From positions 62,001 through 126,000 of the forward strand of contig NZ_VATA01000016.1 of NCBI RefSeq assembly GCF_005870025.1: a DNA stretch of 64,000 bases, in the 5' to 3' direction. Each line of letters begins with the position of its first letter. Position 1 is the stretch's first letter. This DNA comes from Poseidonocella sp. HB161398. Lineage in GTDB: Bacteria; Pseudomonadota; Alphaproteobacteria; Rhodobacterales; Rhodobacteraceae. This document shows, piece after piece, positions 7,956 to 15,501 of this stretch. A program made the position numbers and the translations under genes. A model generated the notes under the pieces. That model worked only from the letters and a program-made list of their open reading frames with translations. It did not search any database and was not told the DNA's origin.

Positions 7956-9671
7956 ATGCCCTATCGCGCCCCCGTTTCCGAGCATCTGTTCCTGCTGGAG
8001 CATGTCCTGGGATACGACCGGGTCGCGGCGACCGAGCGGTTTGCCGAAGCCGGGGCCGCGACCGCCGCGGCGATCCTGGAAGAGGCAGGCAAGCTCTGCG
8101 AAGGGGTGATGGCGCCGCTGCAGCGGGCCGGGGACCTGTCGCCCGCGCGGCTGGAGGCGGGCCGGGTCGTCACCCCGCCGGGCTTCGCCGAGGGCTACCG
8201 CGCGATCGCCGAAGGCGGTTGGGTCGGCATCTCGGCCGCGCCGGAGCATGGCGGCATGGGCCTGCCGGTCACGCTGTCGATGGCGGTGACGGAGATGATG
8301 TCGGGCGCCTGCCTGTCGCTGCAGCTCTGCCCGCTGCTCAGCCAGGGCCAGATCGAGGCGCTGGAGCATCATGCCCCGGATGCGCTCAAGGCGCTCTACC
8401 TGCCGAAGCTGGTCTCGGGGGAGTGGACCGGCACGATGTGCCTGACCGAGCCGCAGGCCGGCTCCGATGTCGGCGCGCTTGCGACCCGGGCGGAGCCCGC
8501 GGGGGAGGGGCGCTACCACATCAGCGGCCAGAAGATCTTCATCAGCTGGGGCGATCACGACGCGGCGGAGAATATCTGCCATCTGGTGCTGGCACGGCTG
8601 CCCGGCGCCCCGGCGGGGACGAAGGGGATCAGCCTCTTCCTGGTGCCGAAATACCTGCCCGATGCCGACGGGCGGCCGGGGGCGGCGAACGGCGTGCGCA
8701 CCGCCAGCCTCGAGCACAAGCTGGGGCTGCATGGCTCGCCCACCGCGATGCTGCAGTTCGAAGCGGCGGAGGGCTGGCTTGTCGGCGGCGAGAACAAGGG
8801 CATGGCGGCGATGTTCACGATGATGAACAACGCCCGGCTCGGGGTCGCGATGCAGGGGGTGGGCGTGGCCGAGGCGGCGTTCCAAGCGGCGGCGGCCTAT
8901 GCGTCCGAGCGTCGCCAGGGGGCGACTGCCGAGCCGGGCCAGGCGGCGATCATCGGCCATGCGGATGTGCGGCGGATGCTGCTGGAGATGAAATCCTCGG
9001 TCTTCGCGGCGCGGGCCATCGCGCTCGACTGCGCCATCGCGATCGACATGGCGGCGGCGACCGGCGATCCGGCCTGGGCGGCGCGGGCGGCGCTCCTGAC
9101 GCCGGTGGCCAAGGCCCATTGCACCGAGACCGGGCTGCGCGCGGCCGAGACCGGGGTGCAGATCCATGGCGGCATGGGCGTGATCGAGGAGACCGGCGCC
9201 GGGCAATTCGCCCGCGACGTGCGGGTGACGGCGATCTACGAGGGCACGAACGGCATCCAGGCGATGGATCTGGCCGGGCGCAAGCTGGCCGATGGCGGTG
9301 CCGCGGTCTTCGCGCTGGTCGACGAGATGCAGGACGGGGTGCAGCGGCTGCGCGGCGATCACGGCGCGCTGGCCCAGCCGGTCTGGGAGGCGGCCGAGGC
9401 GCTGCGCGAGGCGACCGAGCGGATGCTGGCCGCCTCCGCCCCGGCCGACCGCTTCGCCGTGGCCGCGCCCTATCTGGAGGGCTTCGCGCTGGTGCTGGGC
9501 GGCTGGCACCATCTGCGGGCGGCGGCCGCAACGGGCGGCAACGACCCGCGCGCCGCGCTGGCGCAGTTCTACATCCGCCGCGTCCTGCCGCGGCATGCGC
9601 CGCTGCTGGCGCAGGCGGGACTGGGCGCGGCGGATCTCTATGCAATCCCGGCGGAGGCGCTGCTGGCCTGA
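7956..9671 (+). CDS. Acyl-CoA dehydrogenase (large, about 570-residue DmdC-like subfamily)
   Basis: A 571-residue flavoprotein that oxidises an acyl-CoA to the enoyl-CoA and passes electrons to ETF. It has the long architecture shared with DmdC, with an extended N-terminus and a C-terminal extension. Visible motifs are GTMCLTEPQAGSDVGALATR (FAD-contacting), FISWGDHD, the middle segment ENKGMAAMFTMMNNARLGVA, and the active-site region AIYEGTNGIQAMDL with the conserved Glu. AGGAGG lies 6 bases before the ATG. The specific substrate is not determined; the DMSP-degradation role of DmdC should not be assumed. ETF-QO at 15.5 kb is the expected electron route. Confidence 0.93.
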   Translation: MPYRAPVSEHLFLLEHVLGYDRVAATERFAEAGAATAAAILEEAGKLCEGVMAPLQRAGDLSPARLEAGRVVTPPGFAEGYRAIAEGGWVGISAAPEHGGMGLPVTLSMAVTEMMSGACLSLQLCPLLSQGQIEALEHHAPDALKALYLPKLVSGEWTGTMCLTEPQAGSDVGALATRAEPAGEGRYHISGQKIFISWGDHDAAENICHLVLARLPGAPAGTKGISLFLVPKYLPDADGRPGAANGVRTASLEHKLGLHGSPTAMLQFEAAEGWLVGGENKGMAAMFTMMNNARLGVAMQGVGVAEAAFQAAAAYASERRQGATAEPGQAAIIGHADVRRMLLEMKSSVFAARAIALDCAIAIDMAAATGDPAWAARAALLTPVAKAHCTETGLRAAETGVQIHGGMGVIEETGAGQFARDVRVTAIYEGTNGIQAMDLAGRKLADGGAAVFALVDEMQDGVQRLRGDHGALAQPVWEAAEALREATERMLAASAPADRFAVAAPYLEGFALVLGGWHHLRAAAATGGNDPRAALAQFYIRRVLPRHAPLLAQAGLGAADLYAIPAEALLA

Positions 9672-9767
9672 GCAGAGCGCCGGCGTCCCGGAGGGTTTCC
9701 GGGCGCCCGGCGTTGAAACTCGCGCCGATCCGGGGCAGGAGGCGGACCGACCCGGAGGCTTTGCGCG

Positions 9768-10832
9768 ATGAGTGCACCCGATACGATCCCGGCGCCGATG
9801 CGCCACCCCTTTCCCGAACCGCCCGCCGAGGGCGCGGCGGTCGAAGTGGCCGAGGGCATCCTCTGGATGCGCCTGCCGCTGCCGATCGTGCTCGATCACG
9901 TCAATTGCTATGCGCTGGACGAGGGCGACAGCTGGACGCTGGTCGATACCGGCATGGACACCGCGCGAGGCCGCGCGGTCTGGCAGCGGCTGCTGGAGGG
10001 CCCGCTTGGGGGCAAGCCGGTGCGGCGGGTGGTGGTGACGCATCACCATCCCGACCATGTCGGGCTGGCGGGCTGGTTCCAGGCCGAACACGGCGCCGAG
10101 ATCCTGATGACCCGGACGGCCTGGCTGCTGGCGCGGATGCTGCGCCTCGACGAGCAGGACGTGCCCCCGGCCGAGACGCTGGATTTCTGGCGGCGCGCGG
10201 GGATGGATGCGGCGCTGATCGAGGCGCGGCGGAGCGAGCGGCCGCTGAACTACTGCGATGCGGTGGCCTGGATGCCGCTGGGCTTCCGCCAGATCGGCGA
10301 GGGCGACCGGCTCCGCCTCGGCGGACGGAGCTGGCGGGTGCGGCTGGGCGGCGGCCATGCGCCGGACCAGGCGACGCTGTGGTGCGAGGACGTGCCCCTG
10401 GTGGTCGCGGGCGACCAGATCCTCGGCACGATCTCTCCCAATATCGGCGTCTACGCGACCGAGCCCGAGGCCAATCCGCTGGCCGACTGGATCGAGAGCT
10501 GCACCCGGCTGCTGTCGCACGCCGCGCCGGAGCAGCTGGTCCTGCCGGGGCACAAGCTGCCCTTCACCGGCCTGCCCGCGCGGCTGCGGGCGATGATCGC
10601 CAGCCACGAGGCGGCGCTGGCGCGGCTGCGGGCGCATCTGGCGCGGCCGCGGTCCGCCGCGGAATGCTTCCCCGCGCTCTACCGCCGCGACATCTCCGCC
10701 GGGGAATACGGGCTCGCCCTTGTGGAAGCCATCGCGCATGTGAACTATCTGAACGCAGCCGGAGAGATCTCCGGCGCAGTGCGTGACGATGGCGCCATTG
10801 CCTGGCAGATGCGGGATAGACGAAATGACTAA
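9768..10832 (+). CDS. MBL-fold metallo-hydrolase
   Basis: A 354-residue metallo-beta-lactamase-fold hydrolase. The metal-binding HxHxDH motif is in VVVTHHHPDHVGLAGW (about residues 87-102), a further His is in GGHAPDQATLWCED, and GDQILGTISPNIGVY supplies the bridging Asp. The C-terminal LPGHKLPFTGLPARL carries the last His, and a winged-helix-like tail resembles the LACTB2 group. Substrates in this superfamily range from hydroxyacyl thioesters to RNA, and nothing visible narrows it. It follows the acyl-CoA dehydrogenase by 96 bases in the same direction, so a thioester-related role is plausible. GGAGGC precedes the ATG. Confidence 0.88.
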   Translation: MSAPDTIPAPMRHPFPEPPAEGAAVEVAEGILWMRLPLPIVLDHVNCYALDEGDSWTLVDTGMDTARGRAVWQRLLEGPLGGKPVRRVVVTHHHPDHVGLAGWFQAEHGAEILMTRTAWLLARMLRLDEQDVPPAETLDFWRRAGMDAALIEARRSERPLNYCDAVAWMPLGFRQIGEGDRLRLGGRSWRVRLGGGHAPDQATLWCEDVPLVVAGDQILGTISPNIGVYATEPEANPLADWIESCTRLLSHAAPEQLVLPGHKLPFTGLPARLRAMIASHEAALARLRAHLARPRSAAECFPALYRRDISAGEYGLALVEAIAHVNYLNAAGEISGAVRDDGAIAWQMRDRRND

Positions 10833-10906
10833 CCAGCCCTCCCGCCGCGTGACTTCCGCGGCAAATTCGCGTAGCTCTTGGCGGAAGCCAGAGGAGGAGG
10901 AGACTG

Positions 10907-11041
10907 ATGGCGGCGTACAAGCACGGCACCATGGATATCAGCGATCACGAGAAGACCTTCGCGGGATTCGTGAAATTCACGACGCGGACGGTGATCGGCA
11001 TCTTCGTCCTCTTGATCTTCCTGGCTCTGGTCGGGGCCTGA
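10907..11041 (+). CDS. aa3-type cytochrome c oxidase subunit IV
   Basis: This 44-residue protein is the small fourth subunit of aa3-type cytochrome c oxidase as known from Paracoccus and Rhodobacter. It crosses the membrane once and is structurally resolved, though not needed for activity. The pattern is typical: a short polar start (MAAYKHGTMDISDHEKTFAG), then one transmembrane helix ending TVIGIFVLLIFLALVGA. A strong GAGGAGGAGG ribosome site lies 7 bases upstream of the ATG. The catalytic subunits are not in the window, which is normal. The following lipoprotein frame begins inside its stop codon. Confidence 0.92.
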   Translation: MAAYKHGTMDISDHEKTFAGFVKFTTRTVIGIFVLLIFLALVGA

Positions 11042-11685
11042 GGCTCAGCCGCCGGGCCTTCGGCGCGGGGCTCGCCTCGTCGCTGCTGGCCGCCTGCGCG
11101 GAGCCGGTGCGCGATCCGCCCGAAGCGGTGGCCCGCGCGCATTTCCGCAGCGGCAATCCCCCGGCGCTGACCCTCTACACCAATGTCCGGATCCAGACCG
11201 GCAAGGGCGCGCATACCTCGCTGGTCATCGACGGGCCCGAGCGCGTCGTCTTCAACCCCGCGGGCACCTGGCACCATCCCAAGGCGCCGCGGATCGACGA
11301 CGTGCATTTCGGCTTCACCCAGCCGATGGAGGCCTGGTTCATCGACTACCATGCGCGGGAAACCTACTACGTGCGCCAGCAGAAGGTCGAAGTGCCGATG
11401 GAGACCGCGGCACAGGCGCTGAAGCTGGCGGAGGCGACCGGGCCGGTCATGGCGTCCTTCTGCACGCTGCGGACGACGAAGATCCTGGTGCAGCTGCCGG
11501 GCTTCCAGGATTTCCCGGTGACCTTCTTCCCCGATGTCGCCAGCGAGGCTTTCGCCACCCATCCGGGCGTCGTCACCCAGACCTTCTACGATGACAGCCC
11601 CGACGACCGCAGCGATATCGGCGGGATCGGCGGCTACGGCTATATCGGCCAGGGCACGCGGGTCGTGCCGGGGGCCGGGGGCTAA
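11038..11685 (+). CDS. Putative lipoprotein with Arg-Arg signal and lipobox; possible permuted papain-like fold
   Basis: A protein of about 215 residues starting with a signal sequence SRRAFGAGLASSLLAAC, which combines a twin arginine with a lipobox (LAAC), so it is probably an exported lipoprotein. No ATG, GTG or TTG lies in frame near the signal. The best start is a CTG at 11038 that overlaps the upstream TGA (CTGA). An ATG at 10825 would put a long unrelated stretch before the signal. The mature part has GKGAHTSLVID and later SFCTLRTTKIL, a His-then-Cys order like circularly permuted NlpC/P60 (YiiX/LRAT) folds; that match is tentative. Function unknown. It ends 13 bases from the convergent azlD. 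Confidence 0.7.
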   Translation: MRLSRRAFGAGLASSLLAACAEPVRDPPEAVARAHFRSGNPPALTLYTNVRIQTGKGAHTSLVIDGPERVVFNPAGTWHHPKAPRIDDVHFGFTQPMEAWFIDYHARETYYVRQQKVEVPMETAAQALKLAEATGPVMASFCTLRTTKILVQLPGFQDFPVTFFPDVASEAFATHPGVVTQTFYDDSPDDRSDIGGIGGYGYIGQGTRVVPGAGG

Positions 11686-11698
11686 CCCCCCAGCGGGC

Positions 11699-12028
11699 TC
11701 AGCCGAAAAGCGCGAGCCCGCCATAGAGCGCCACCGCCCCGGCGAGGATCGACCACAGCACCGAGCGCGTCCAGATGCCGGTCCCGACGGCGGCGGCGGC
11801 TGCCAGCAGCCGCGCCGGATCGGGTTCGCCGCCGGTCGCCGCGGGCCAGAGCACCAGCGGCGCCACCAGCCCCGGCAGCACGGCCACCGAGGTGTAGCGC
11901 AGCATTCTCAGCGCCCATTCCGGGAAGCTCCGCTGGCCGAAGAGCCCCATGAAGGAGAAGCGGAACAGGAAGGTGCCCACCGCCAGCCCGGCGATCACCA
12001 GCCAGATGGAACTGCTCGTCGCGGTCAT
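11699..12028 (-). CDS. azlD: AzlD-family branched-chain amino acid exporter subunit
   Basis: A 109-residue membrane protein with about four hydrophobic helices, the small AzlD partner of the AzlCD (LIV-E type) exporter for branched-chain amino acids or analogues. The FLFRFSFMGLFGQRSFPEWA segment, with a positively charged loop followed by LRMLRYTSVAVLPGLVAP, is the family hallmark. The ATG at 12028 overlaps the azlC stop as ATGA, so the two are translationally coupled. An upstream extension of the frame lies over azlC and is ignored. Confidence 0.88.
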   Translation of the reverse strand: MTATSSSIWLVIAGLAVGTFLFRFSFMGLFGQRSFPEWALRMLRYTSVAVLPGLVAPLVLWPAATGGEPDPARLLAAAAAVGTGIWTRSVLWSILAGAVALYGGLALFG

Positions 12029-12729
12029 TTGCGTCGCTCCAGCCAGAGTTCGGTCTGCGCCCCGGCGCTCATCGCGATCAGCGCGGCGACGATCAGCCCG
12101 AGGCTGTAGGGGATCCAGGACAGCGCCAGCGCCAGCACCACCGAGGTGCCCGCGGCGACCACATGGGGCAGGCTGCGCAGCCCCGGCGCGACCAGCGCCA
12201 GGAAGGTGATCGGCACCGCGAAATCCAGCGCGAAGCTGTCGGGCACCGCCGCGCCCAGCCGCGCGCCGAAGAAGGTCGACAGGTACCATAGCGGCGCCAT
12301 GAAGATCATGGTCGAGAAGAAATAGGCCAGCTTGAACCGCACCGGCGCGGCGCGCTCGCGCTCGAAGGCGGGATGGGCCAGGGCATAGCTCTGGTCGATC
12401 ATCAGATAGGCGGCGCAGGCCTTCTGCCAGAGCTTCGCCTCGCCCAGATGCGGCGCCAGGGCCGCCGAATACATCGCCATGCGCAGGTTCACCGCAAGCG
12501 AGGTCAGCAGCACGATGACGATCGGCGCATTGTCCTGCAGCAGCTGCAGCGCGGTGAACTGCGCCGCGCCGGCGATCACCAGGAAGCTGAAGCCCATTGT
12601 CTGGGCGATCGGCAGGCCCGCTTCGGTCGCGGCCACGCCGAAAAGCATGCCGAATGGCACGACAACGAGCAGAAAGGGAAGACTGTCCAGCAGGCCACGC
12701 CGCATCGCAGCATTCATACTGGTAAACAT
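12025..12729 (-). CDS. azlC: AzlC-family branched-chain amino acid exporter subunit
   Basis: A 234-residue membrane protein with six or more hydrophobic segments, the large AzlC subunit. Recognisable parts are PFLLVVVPFGMLFGVAATEA, FLVIAGAAQFTALQLL and LAVNLRMAMYSAALAPHL followed by KACAAYLMIDQSYALA, the last being the family signature. With AzlD it should export branched-chain amino acids from the cytoplasm. The start at 12729 is preceded at a distance by AGGATG; an internal ATG at 12717 is possible but lacks a ribosome site. It is divergent from mobA. Confidence 0.92.
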   Translation of the reverse strand: MFTSMNAAMRRGLLDSLPFLLVVVPFGMLFGVAATEAGLPIAQTMGFSFLVIAGAAQFTALQLLQDNAPIVIVLLTSLAVNLRMAMYSAALAPHLGEAKLWQKACAAYLMIDQSYALAHPAFERERAAPVRFKLAYFFSTMIFMAPLWYLSTFFGARLGAAVPDSFALDFAVPITFLALVAPGLRSLPHVVAAGTSVVLALALSWIPYSLGLIVAALIAMSAGAQTELWLERRK

Positions 12730-12855
12730 CGGCTAAACATCCTATTTACGCGTGGCCAGCGGTACGCCACACTCGCGGCCATTGCAAATGCGCAAAGCCA
12801 GTTCCCAGGGGGGGAAGCGAGCCATTGCGCAGGAAACGGATCGGAGGCGCTAGCC

Positions 12856-13467
12856 ATGACCTCGCCTCTGGGCGTAATCCTCGCGGGCGGGCTCGCGACG
12901 CGGATGGGCGGAGGCGACAAGGGGGCGCTGATGCTCGGCGGGCGCTGCCTCTTCGACCGGGCCGCCGACCGGCTCGGCCTCCAGGTTGCAGGGCTGGCGA
13001 TCAATGCCAATGGCGCGCCCGGGCGCCTTGTCGAATTCGGCCTGCCGATCCTTGCCGACAGCGTGCCCGGCTATCCCGGCCCGCTGGCCGGGGTTCTCGC
13101 GGGGCTGGACTGGGCGGCGGCGCGCGGCGCCGGCAGCATCGTGACCGTGGCGGTCGACACGCCGTTCTTTCCCTTCGACCTGGCCGAGCGGCTGCAGCGC
13201 GGCGCCCAGCGGGCGGGCACGCAGATCGCCATTGCCGCCACCGAGGAGGAGGGCCGCCTGCGGCGCCAGCCGGTCTTCGCGCTCTGGCCGGTCGCGCTCC
13301 GCGGCGATCTGCGCAGCGCGCTGGAGCAGGGCGTGCGCAAAGTGTCCTACTGGGCGGATTCGCATGGCGCGGCCAGCGTGCTCTTCGCCTCCGAGGGGTT
13401 CTTCAACATCAACACGCCCGAGGATCTGGCGCAGGCCGAGGCGATGCTGCCCGAGGCCGAGCGCTAG
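12856..13467 (+). CDS. mobA: Molybdenum cofactor guanylyltransferase
   Basis: A 203-residue MobA that joins GMP from GTP to molybdopterin to give the bis-MGD precursor used by DMSO-reductase-family enzymes. The nucleotide-binding signature VILAGGLATRMGGGDKGAL sits at residues 7-25, followed by LADSVPGYPGPLAGVLAGLD (about 69-88) and VTVAVDTPFFPFDL with the metal-binding Asp. The C-terminus EGFFNINTPEDLAQAE is typical. GGAGG lies 8-9 bases before the ATG at 12856, so the longer upstream frame is rejected. A moaB gene at 24.3 kb serves the same pathway. Confidence 0.95.
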   Translation: MTSPLGVILAGGLATRMGGGDKGALMLGGRCLFDRAADRLGLQVAGLAINANGAPGRLVEFGLPILADSVPGYPGPLAGVLAGLDWAAARGAGSIVTVAVDTPFFPFDLAERLQRGAQRAGTQIAIAATEEEGRLRRQPVFALWPVALRGDLRSALEQGVRKVSYWADSHGAASVLFASEGFFNINTPEDLAQAEAMLPEAER

Positions 13468-13470
13468 GCG

Positions 13471-14484
13471 TCAGTCGAAGATCCCGACGCTGCGCCCGAG
13501 CAGCATGAAGGCGCGCGCGGTGCGGGTCTCCGCCAGGCGGATCAGCGCGGCATCGTCCAGGCTCTCGGCGCGGGCGGTCAGCATCAGGTCGAAATGGCGC
13601 AGGAAATGGTGCACCGCATCGCGGAAGACCGGATCCTCTCGCAGCGCGGCCGCGCAATTGGCCAGCGCCGCGGCATCGCGCACCCCGCCGAGCGCGACCA
13701 GCGCGCCGCCGCGCTCGCCTGCGGCGAAGCGGCGCCAGAGCTCGGGGCGCGGATGGTCGGGCACCAGGTCGTCCATGTAGAGCCCGTTCTGCGACATCAG
13801 CGTCAGCACGTCCTGCGCGGCGCGCACCAGGGGCGCGGCCTGCGGCGATTTCAGCGCCAGGCGCAGCGCGCGGAACCCGTCGGTATCGTCCGGATCCTGC
13901 GGGAAGTTCAGCGCCAGCAGGAAATCCCCGACGGTCAGCGGCGGCGGCGCGGGGGCCGGTTCGAAATCGAGGCTCGCCTGCTGGCCCTGGGCCGCGGCGG
14001 GCTGCACCGCGTCGCGGCGCGAGGCGAAGGCGGGCGATGCGGCGGCGGCGGCAGGGGCGGCCGCCGTTTCCTGCATGCGCGCGGCCGCGCTCGAGCTGCG
14101 CACGCCGAAGATGGTGGTGGCGGGCTCTTCCGCGGGCGCCGCGTCCGGCGCGGGGGCGGGGCGGGGCTTGGCCGCGGCGCGGGGCTCGGGCCGGGCGGCG
14201 GGCGGCGCGGCGGCGGCCTGCGGGCCCTGGGCCATCGCGGCCAGCGTCCTGCGCAGCTCGTCCGCCTCGTCGCGCAGCCGCCTGAGCGCGCGCGCCTGGC
14301 GCCAGATCAGCGCGAAGAGCACGACCGGGACGGCCACGCCGGGCAGCCCGACCTGGCCGGGCATGTACAAGAGCGCCGCGCCGCCGAGCACCAGCCAGAG
14401 AAGGCCGAAGGAGGCGGCCAGCTTCTCGGACGAGCCGGGCCGGGAGGGGGATGAATGCGGGTGCAGGGGATCCGTCTTCTTCAC
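13471..14484 (-). CDS. Hypothetical membrane protein with Ala/Pro-rich linker
   Basis: A 337-residue protein not assigned to a named family. Residues about 20-60 form two adjacent hydrophobic helices (FGLLWLVLGGAALLY and VAVPVVLFALIW), then a short coiled coil (LRRLRDEADELRRTLAAMA). A long Ala/Pro/Glu-rich disordered linker follows (about 95-190), and a helical C-terminal domain ends in RTARAFMLLGRSVGIFD. The GTG at 14484 is chosen because AGGAAGG precedes it; the longer frame has no such site. It looks like a membrane-anchored scaffold with a cytoplasmic domain, and similar proteins occur in other Rhodobacterales as conserved hypotheticals. It lies tail to tail with mobA, 3 bases apart. Confidence 0.75.
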   Translation of the reverse strand: MKKTDPLHPHSSPSRPGSSEKLAASFGLLWLVLGGAALLYMPGQVGLPGVAVPVVLFALIWRQARALRRLRDEADELRRTLAAMAQGPQAAAAPPAARPEPRAAAKPRPAPAPDAAPAEEPATTIFGVRSSSAAARMQETAAAPAAAAASPAFASRRDAVQPAAAQGQQASLDFEPAPAPPPLTVGDFLLALNFPQDPDDTDGFRALRLALKSPQAAPLVRAAQDVLTLMSQNGLYMDDLVPDHPRPELWRRFAAGERGGALVALGGVRDAAALANCAAALREDPVFRDAVHHFLRHFDLMLTARAESLDDAALIRLAETRTARAFMLLGRSVGIFD

Positions 14485-14521
14485 GGGGCCTTCCTGTGGC
14501 GGGCCTAGCCCGGGGGATAAT

Positions 14522-14553
14522 AGAAACCGGGGCGGCCCGTTCCGGCCGCCCCG
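14522..14553 (-). terminator. Terminator downstream of greA
   Basis: CGGGGCGGCC and GGCCGCCCCG form a perfect 10-bp stem around a 6-base loop (14528-14553). On the minus strand it is followed by GTTTCTATTAT, so it terminates greA transcripts before the hypothetical gene at 14484. Confidence 0.75.
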
Positions 14554-14646
14554 CATGCTCTGGATCCTAGCCCGGCGCTGCCGCCCCGTCAAACTGCCCG
14601 GCACGGATGCGGCGGAGGATCGCCGCCCGCGGCCCGGGACAGGGCG

Positions 14647-15117
14647 TCACTCGTAGCGGATGGCGAGGATCTCGTAGGACTTGCCGCCGCCCGGCGTGTG
14701 GACTTCGACGCTGTCGCCGACATCCTTGCCGATCAGGGCGCGGGCCAGGGGCGATTTCATGTTCAGCTTGCCGCGCTCGATATCCGCTTCGGCCTCGCCG
14801 ACGATCTGGTAGGTCTTCTCCTCGTCGGTATCCTCGTCGACCAGCTCGATCGTGGCGCCGAACTTGATCGTGCCGGAGAGCTTCTTGGGGTCGATGATGT
14901 CCGACCGGCCGAGGATGGACTCGACTTCCTTGATGCGGCCCTCGATGAAGCTCTGCTTCTCGCGAGCGGAATGGTACTCGGCGTTCTCGGACAGATCCCC
15001 GTGTTCGCGCGCCTCGGCGATGGCCTTGATGATTGCGGGCCGTTCCACCGATTTCAGCTGCTTGAGCTCGTTGTCTAGCCGGGCGTAGCCGGCTGGGGTC
15101 ATTGGTATCTTTTCCAT
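14647..15117 (-). CDS. greA: Transcription elongation factor GreA
   Basis: A 156-residue GreA, which rescues backtracked RNA polymerase by stimulating cleavage of the extruded RNA 3' end. The N-terminal coiled coil begins [20 protein letters not shown]. The tip region carries the two acidic residues in [20 protein letters not shown] (about 35-54), and the C-terminal FKBP-like domain ends [14 protein letters not shown]. The length matches the family (about 157). It is divergent from ETF-QO across a 384-base region and has its own terminator. Confidence 0.97.
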   Translation of the reverse strand: MEKIPMTPAGYARLDNELKQLKSVERPAIIKAIAEAREHGDLSENAEYHSAREKQSFIEGRIKEVESILGRSDIIDPKKLSGTIKFGATIELVDEDTDEEKTYQIVGEAEADIERGKLNMKSPLARALIGKDVGDSVEVHTPGGGKSYEILAIRYE

Positions 15118-15501
15118 AGGTCTCTACGGTCGAGTTGTGCGGCCCAGAGGCCGGAGCGCGTCTGCGCGGTGTCGAGCGACTTTGGCATTAGCAGAGGTTG
15201 AGGTGCAAGCCGCTCCTTTGCAATGATTCCCGCCCGGCGGCGGGAACCGGCGCAAACATACTTCGCCGCCGTCGCTATTGGCCCTTGCGGCCCGCGCGGG
15301 GCCGGGTCAGGGTGCCGCCGGGCGCGGGTGCGGGACTTGTTGCCACAGGGTACGAATGTTGCGCATTCCGGCAGTTCGCCGCAATGAGATTGCGCGATCT
15401 TGACGTGCTGCGCTGCAGAGCGCTATGCACGGCCCGGGACGCCCGCGCGCGGGCGGAAACGGAAACCCACCAGCGGTCAAGACAGGGGTCAGGGTAGGCA
15501 A
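15118..15501. promoter_or_regulatory. Divergent regulatory region greA / ETF-QO gene
   Basis: A 384-base gap holding promoters for both neighbours and no gene. A possible plus-strand sigma-70 promoter is TTGACG (15400-15405), a 17-base spacer, and CTATGC (15423-15428), about 75 bases before the ETF-QO start. The perfect hairpin TTCCCGCC-CGGC-GGCGGGAA (15227-15246) lies about 110 bases upstream of the greA start; its role is unknown. Confidence 0.4.

Noticed and set aside
9677-9713. Hairpin between the acyl-CoA dehydrogenase and MBL genes as a terminator
   Set aside because: Two 6-bp stems are separated by a 3x3 internal loop and no T-run follows, so it is too weak to call.
7914-10739. Open frame of 941 codons on the minus strand
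   Set aside because: It lies antisense to the acyl-CoA dehydrogenase and MBL genes, which carry clear motifs; the reading is Arg/His/Pro-rich noise.
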